Positions 12,777 to 16,661 of a stretch of 16,661 nt of DNA are shown here, one piece after another. The number at the start of each line of letters is the position of its first letter. Positions within the stretch are counted from its first letter, which is position 1. The position numbers and the translations under genes are program-made. Location: the NCBI GenBank assembly GCA_003096235.1, contig PIXT01000080.1, positions 1 to 16,661 on the forward strand, written 5' to 3'. A model generated the notes under the pieces. The model saw only the letters and a program-made list of their open reading frames with translations. It had not been told where the DNA came from and did not search any database. The DNA comes from Candidatus Bathyarchaeum sp. (lineage in GTDB: Archaea > Thermoproteota > Bathyarchaeia > Bathyarchaeales > Bathyarchaeaceae).

Positions 12777-14003
12777 TTACCCTTCGCTTTTTGATTCAGG
12801 CTTAAACTCGCCTCCCAGTTTTTCCACGCGCCCCTTAACCCTGTCCGCAAACCAAGGAATCGCCTTGAAGACAGCCTTCACGATTTTGTCTTCATATTCT
12901 ATGTTCAGCACATGGGCACGTTCAAAAAGCTGCGAAACCAATGCCATGGATTCGTCACTAATTTTCACGGAAAAGGACGCCTCAACAAAGCCTTCAAGGT
13001 ATCTGGTAATCTCTTGCCTTAATGACGCAATATTTGTTTGTTGCATCACCGAGATAGGAACAAGGTTTGGCGCAGCATCCTTTAGACGTTCCATCTTTTG
13101 TTGCAGTTCATCTTGTTCAATTAAATCAATTTTGTTGAGTGCAGTTACCACAGGTATAGTTGTTGCTCCGATTTGTTGTATCGTATCCAAACTGCAAGAG
13201 AGTTTTCGCTCAATCTCTTTTTCGGGCTCGCTCATATCGACAACTAGGATAATCAAGTCTGAAAAGATTGTTTCTTCAAGTGTAGAATGAAAAGCTTTGA
13301 CCAGCTTCAGGGGCAACCTGTCAATAAACCCAACAGTGTCCGTCAACAAAACCTTTCTTTTAGAAAACTGCACCGCCCGAGTTGTTGTGGAAAGAGTGGT
13401 AAATAATGCATTGTCAACAGGAACAGCTTCTTCTGCAAGCAAATTAAACAGTGAACTTTTACCCGCGTTTGTGTAACCCGCCAAAGAAATCGAAGAAAAC
13501 CCTAGTTCAGTTCTTCGAACACGGTGCAACTCGCGTTCTTGCTGCTTCTTTTTCAGCTTTTCTTTGGTGGAGCTTATTTGCCGTTTAACCGTTTCGAAGT
13601 AAACATCAACCTCATACTTTCCGAGCCCCATAAAACCGGGTTGCTCTTCCATTCTCGCCAGCTTCACCCTTTCTTTTGCTTTAGACAATTCGTATCTAAG
13701 ACTAGCTAACTGAATCTGGAGTTCCGCCTCGTAGGTGGATGCTCTTATGGAGAAGATTTCGAGAATGAGTTGAAATCGGTCAATAACAGTTAAGCCTGTA
13801 ACCTTAGCCAAGTTGTAAGCTTGAACCGGAGTCAGGGAGTTATCGAAAATAATCTTCTCTGCACCAGTTTCGTTCACTAAATTGGATAGGTCATTTATTT
13901 TTCCTCGTCCAATCTGGTATTTGGGGTCCCGTTTCCTGACCTGCTCAATGGAACCTACAGTGGTGTATCCTGCTGCTTTAGCGAGGTTCTTGAGTTCCTC
14001 CAA
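12777..14003 (-). CDS. hflX: GTPase HflX (N-terminus extends beyond first usable start)
   Basis: 408 aa from TTG 14003. N-terminal HflX domain (QIGRGKINDLSNLV, DNSLTPVQAYNL, VIDRFQLILEIFSIRA), a helical hairpin (ELQIQLASLRYELSKAKERV to KKKQQERELHRVRR), then the G domain: G1 GYTNAGKSS (176-184), the switch-I Thr region ALFTTLSTTTR, G3 DTVGF, and G4 NKID. HflX binds the large ribosomal subunit; bacterial forms split stalled ribosomes. The typical family N-terminus (TIVVQRRLATEPSN before LEELKNLA) is encoded in the same frame just upstream, up to about 14056, but that stretch contains no ATG, GTG or TTG. Start at 14003 would lose a conserved strand and has no ribosome-binding site. It lies between aMBF1 and trm56 in one probable operon. 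Confidence 0.9.
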   Translation of the reverse strand: MEELKNLAKAAGYTTVGSIEQVRKRDPKYQIGRGKINDLSNLVNETGAEKIIFDNSLTPVQAYNLAKVTGLTVIDRFQLILEIFSIRASTYEAELQIQLASLRYELSKAKERVKLARMEEQPGFMGLGKYEVDVYFETVKRQISSTKEKLKKKQQERELHRVRRTELGFSSISLAGYTNAGKSSLFNLLAEEAVPVDNALFTTLSTTTRAVQFSKRKVLLTDTVGFIDRLPLKLVKAFHSTLEETIFSDLIILVVDMSEPEKEIERKLSCSLDTIQQIGATTIPVVTALNKIDLIEQDELQQKMERLKDAAPNLVPISVMQQTNIASLRQEITRYLEGFVEASFSVKISDESMALVSQLFERAHVLNIEYEDKIVKAVFKAIPWFADRVKGRVEKLGGEFKPESKSEG

Positions 14004-14050
14004 GTTTGAGGGTTCAGTGGCAAGTCGTCGTTGAACAACTATCGTTTTTG

Positions 14051-14560
14051 TTACTTCTCTGCCCCCTTTTTCTTCATCTTGAATTGGATAAGGTCTCCCA
14101 ATGTTGTTCCATGAGGTTTAGCGGATGTACTAATTTGAGTTTTAGGCTCTGCAGGAGGCACTCGAAGCTTAATTTTCAACGTATGCTCCAGCTTTTCTGC
14201 AAGCACAAGGTCTGGAACCATTTTACCGCTTTCAATTTTACGTAGAACTGAAACTTTTTCTCGAGTCTTTCTACCCAAATCATCATGGCTAATACCTAAA
14301 CTTTCTCTAGCCTGTCTAACTAGCTGACCCACATTTTCCGCAAGCTCCAATGTTTCAGGTACAGTTGTAATTTGTTTTCTTTTTTTGAACGGTTGTATTG
14401 GCTGATATACTGCACTCTTTTTTGGTCGGGGTTGAGCTTTAGGTTCCCAGTTTCCAGAACTTAATTTACCACACTTAGTGCAGACAGTCATGTTAGCGCC
14501 TTCAATTACTGCTCTAACAGGTGCACCAAATATTTGACGACCACATACTTCACATTGCAA
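14051..14560 (-). CDS. multiprotein bridging factor 1 homologue (aMBF1)
   Basis: 169 aa. An N-terminal zinc ribbon (Cys3-x2-Cys6 and Cys27-x2-Cys30: QCEVCGRQ, VCTKCGK), a basic Pro-rich linker (KPKKR-type, residues ~38-65), and an XRE-type helix-turn-helix (LAENVGQLVRQARESLGISH, DDLGRKTREKVSVLRKIESG) with a basic tail. This is the architecture of archaeal MBF1, which associates with ribosomes in archaea and bridges TBP in eukaryotes. Start chosen at TTG 14560, directly before QCEVC, with GGTGA 9 nt upstream; TTG 14569 is the alternative. First gene of an aMBF1-hflX-trm56 unit; a TATA-like CTATAAAG lies at ~14599-14606. Its last codons contain the A-AAG-GGG heptamer discussed for hflX. Confidence 0.88.
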   Translation of the reverse strand: MQCEVCGRQIFGAPVRAVIEGANMTVCTKCGKLSSGNWEPKAQPRPKKSAVYQPIQPFKKRKQITTVPETLELAENVGQLVRQARESLGISHDDLGRKTREKVSVLRKIESGKMVPDLVLAEKLEHTLKIKLRVPPAEPKTQISTSAKPHGTTLGDLIQFKMKKKGAEK

Positions 14561-14744
14561 GAGAAGCAATCACCACTTAGTTCATCGCGAATCGATTCTT
14601 TATAGTTGTCGATTTTACGTAAATTGAACTTTAAACATCTCAAAGAAAACCCCAAAAACCCGCAAAAGCCTATTTATTTGACATAAAAGCCGCAAATTAT
14701 TTAGGTAGACGAGAACTATCATTATACTGTGGAGAGATGGTTTT

Positions 14745-14984
14745 ATGCCAATGGCTTTTGTGTTAATAAACACTGAAATAGGATCTGAAAGCGAAGTTTT
14801 AGATGAATTAAAGAAGATCGACGCAGTGAAGGAATCTTACATGGTTTATGGGGTTTACGATGTTGTAGCTAAGGTCGGCGCAGACACCATGGATAAACTT
14901 AAAGAAATCGTCACATGGAACGTGAGACGACTAGACAAAGTTCGCTCAACCCTAACCATGATCGTTATCGAGGGACAAAAATAG
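14745..14984 (+). CDS. stand-alone Lrp/AsnC effector (RAM) domain protein
   Basis: 79 aa, a single beta-alpha-beta-beta-alpha-beta domain (AFVLINTEIGSESEVLDELK, KESYMVYGVYDVVAKV, DTMDKLKEIVTWNVRRLDKV, STLTMIVIEG). This is the ligand-binding and dimerisation module of Lrp/AsnC regulators without any DNA-binding part; such single-domain versions are common in archaea. It may bind an amino acid and pair with full-length Lrp proteins; the ligand is not deducible. ATG 14745 has GGAGAG 8 nt upstream; TATA-like AAATTATTTAGG lies at 14694-14705. Probably monocistronic. Confidence 0.87.
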   Translation: MPMAFVLINTEIGSESEVLDELKKIDAVKESYMVYGVYDVVAKVGADTMDKLKEIVTWNVRRLDKVRSTLTMIVIEGQK

Positions 14985-15096
14985 GTCTCCACCTTCCCCC
15001 TTTTCTATTTGTTATCTCTTAAACCCGAAAAATACAATTAACTGAACGTTCTTATCCGCCCACCAACCTTAACGATATTCAACGAGCGGAAGCTAA

Positions 15097-16422
15097 ATGG
15101 TTAAGCTGCACATAGGATTCGACGACACAGATTCACCTAACGGTGGCTGCACCACATACATAGCTGCCCTTCTCGTCGAGAAACTAAACAACATGGGCGT
15201 CTCCTTCACAGATTACCCCTGTTTAATCAGGCTTAACCCCAATGTTCCATGGAAAACCCGAGGCAACGGAGCCCTCTGCCTACGACTAGTTTGCCCAGAA
15301 AACAGCGTAAACACAATCAAAAAAACAGTCATAGAAACGGTTGAAGCAAACTCTGATCTAGATTACCAAGGAACAGACCCGGGCGTAGTTTTTATACATG
15401 AAGATGTTCCACCAGAAGTCAAGGACTTTGCAAAAAAAGCCGAACAGAGCATGCTAACAATAAAAGAGGCATCAAAGCTCGCTAAAAGAGTCAACGCCGA
15501 GGCAGTAGGATTCAAAAAAGGAAGAGGAATTATCGGAGGTTTAGCCGCTATCGGAGAGGACCTGAACACAGACCACACCTTTGAAATTATCCCCTATAGA
15601 ACTGCAGAAAATCGTGACAAGCCTCGTCGTGTACAAGTTTCATCCGTAAAAAACATGGACGCACTTTCTCCTCTTACCTTCAACAACATAGACCCACAAA
15701 CAGGTAGAGTTCTTATAACTCCTAGAGGACCTGACCCGATTCTTTGCGGGATCAGAGGTGAAACTGCACAGGCTGTTAAACAGGCATACAAGCTGCTTAA
15801 GATAGATGAGCCTGTTGAGCGGTGGATGATTTTTCGCACAAACCAAGGAACTGATGCGCACCTTCGAAAAGTCAGTGCAGTTAAGGAAATAGCGTCATAC
15901 AATCCTGTGGTTGTTCAGGGCATAGTATCCAAAAAGCCTCAAGTAATACAGGGGGGTCATGTGATTTTTGCGATTAAAGACAAGACCGGAGAAGTGGATT
16001 GCGCCGCCTATGAACCAACTGTGACTTTGTCTAAACTTGCACGAAAACTGATGGTTGGAGACATCTTGAAGGTGTATGGTGGGGTTCGTCCAGTGTCTGG
16101 GGGTCATCAGTTAACTATCAATCTTGAGAAGATGAGAATATTGGAACTGGCTCCCAGCTTGTCGTTTGTTAATCCAAGTTGTCCTGAATGTGGGAAAAGA
16201 ATGAAGTCTATGGGAAAAAATCAAGCGTTCAGGTGTGACAAATGTGGTTTTCGTTCTTCACAGCAAGAAAAGCTGCAAGTTAAAGAAGAACGGGCAATCA
16301 AGACTGGGCTTTACATTACATCTCCAAGGTCTCAAAGGCATCTGACGAAGCCACATTGCAGATACGGAAAAGAAAAAACTGGTGCACCAAAAACAATCAT
16401 CAAAAACTGGCATTTTCCATGA
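15097..16422 (+). CDS. tiaS: tRNA(Ile2) 2-agmatinylcytidine synthetase
   Basis: 441 aa. TiaS uses ATP and agmatine to convert C34 of the CAU-anticodon tRNA-Ile into agmatidine so that it reads AUA. The sequence starts KLHIGFDDTDSPNGGCTTY, the signature of the kinase-like catalytic domain. It has CLIRLNPNVPWKTRGNGAL, GFKKGRGIIGGLAAIG and the FRTNQGTDAHL stretch. An OB-fold-like domain (VVVQGIVSKKPQVIQGGHVI, CAAYEPT) and a zinc ribbon follow (CPEC at ~362, CDKC at ~379), with the tail GLYITSPRSQRHLTKP. Full family length, with all domains present. GCGGAAG lies a few bases before the ATG. It supports the tRNA-centred theme of the window but is transcribed apart from the other tRNA genes. Confidence 0.96.
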   Translation: MVKLHIGFDDTDSPNGGCTTYIAALLVEKLNNMGVSFTDYPCLIRLNPNVPWKTRGNGALCLRLVCPENSVNTIKKTVIETVEANSDLDYQGTDPGVVFIHEDVPPEVKDFAKKAEQSMLTIKEASKLAKRVNAEAVGFKKGRGIIGGLAAIGEDLNTDHTFEIIPYRTAENRDKPRRVQVSSVKNMDALSPLTFNNIDPQTGRVLITPRGPDPILCGIRGETAQAVKQAYKLLKIDEPVERWMIFRTNQGTDAHLRKVSAVKEIASYNPVVVQGIVSKKPQVIQGGHVIFAIKDKTGEVDCAAYEPTVTLSKLARKLMVGDILKVYGGVRPVSGGHQLTINLEKMRILELAPSLSFVNPSCPECGKRMKSMGKNQAFRCDKCGFRSSQQEKLQVKEERAIKTGLYITSPRSQRHLTKPHCRYGKEKTGAPKTIIKNWHFP

Positions 16423-16441
16423 AAAGGTTGGAGGCGCAGTC

Positions 16442-16449
16442 TTTTTTTT
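16442..16449 (+). terminator. Oligo-T terminator after tiaS
   Basis: T8 run 20 nt past the tiaS stop, the typical archaeal termination signal. Confidence 0.6.
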
Positions 16450-16489
16450 GAATTTGACTTAGCCGATTAATTACGGTTTTGACAGTAAA

Positions 16490-16497
16490 CTTAAATG
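16490..16497 (+). promoter_or_regulatory. TATA box of the right-edge radical SAM gene
   Basis: CTTAAATG, preceded by A-rich bases, predicts transcription starting near 16520, giving a ~15-nt leader that contains AAGGG before the ATG at 16535. Confidence 0.5.
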
Positions 16498-16534
16498 CTT
16501 CTGCAGAAAAGTTACGGACTGAAAAGGGTACAGT

Positions 16535-16661
16535 ATGAAGTTCTCGTTTATTAATCCGGGTCCAAATCCTGAGTTGCCTATCGAAGATGTTAAAAAGATG
16601 GTGGGAGCAGCCCCTCCGCTTGGCATGCTCTACATAGCAAGCTATCTCAGAGAAAACGGAG
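16535..16661 (+). CDS. B12-binding-domain radical SAM protein, 5' end only
   Basis: Only 42 codons are in the window. The start MKFSFINPGPNPELPIED followed by APPLGMLYIASYLRENG matches the beginning of the cobalamin-binding domain in class B radical SAM enzymes (P-P-L-G-hydrophobic-Y-hydrophobic-A motif). The radical SAM cysteines would lie beyond the edge. AAGGG 6 nt before the ATG and a good TATA box support the start. Methylation or ring chemistry is typical of the superfamily; the substrate cannot be stated. Confidence 0.72.
   Translation, partial: MKFSFINPGPNPELPIEDVKKMVGAAPPLGMLYIASYLRENG

Noticed and set aside
1..16661. CRISPR array, insertion sequence or integrase
   Set aside because: No regularly spaced repeats, transposase or recombinase motifs were seen on either strand.

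Overview
The window is archaeal. It carries TFE (archaeal TFIIE-alpha), aMBF1, the archaeal tRNA methyltransferase Trm56, TiaS, an archaeal tRNA-splicing endonuclease subunit, TATA-box promoters and tRNA genes with bulge-helix-bulge introns and encoded CCA ends. Gene content and the multi-intron tRNAs suggest a mesophilic or moderately thermophilic member of the TACK side of Archaea, for example a Bathyarchaeia-like lineage. That placement is inference from gene content, not from a phylogeny.

Layout. (1) 1-2512, minus: a leucine-pathway operon, leuC-leuD-leuB (leuB runs off the left edge), with short overlaps or gaps between genes. (2) 2783-4671, plus: an EndA-like tRNA-splicing endonuclease subunit followed by hisS, from a promoter divergent to leuC. 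hisS converges on and overlaps by 41 bp a CPBP-family membrane protease gene (4631-5728, minus). (3) 5744-8422: an accessory-looking stretch with two small winged-helix proteins, several very short ORFs, a small lysine-rich protein (7579-7707, minus), palindromic operator-like sites, and two divergent intron-containing tRNA genes. These are tRNA-Arg(CCT) with three introns and tRNA-Leu(TAA) with an intron in the D-loop. (4) 8423-9607: a secreted glycosidase-like protein of unknown substrate; then a cysteine-rich DUF116 protein (9764-10327). (5) 10330-14560, minus: an archaeal information-processing cluster, aMBF1-HflX-Trm56 and then TFE-HD-DUF2110 from a second promoter. (6) Right end, plus: a stand-alone Lrp/AsnC effector domain, tiaS, and the 5' end of a B12-binding radical SAM gene.

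The main theme outside leucine synthesis is tRNA and transcription or translation: splicing (EndA), charging (HisRS), modification (Trm56, TiaS), ribosome rescue (HflX) and transcription initiation (TFE, aMBF1). The points most worth a second look are the three-intron tRNA-Arg, the D-loop intron of tRNA-Leu, the apparently altered active site of the EndA subunit, and hflX. The conserved N-terminus of HflX lies in an open frame without any ATG, GTG or TTG start, next to an A-AAG-GGG slippery-like heptamer at the end of the aMBF1 gene.
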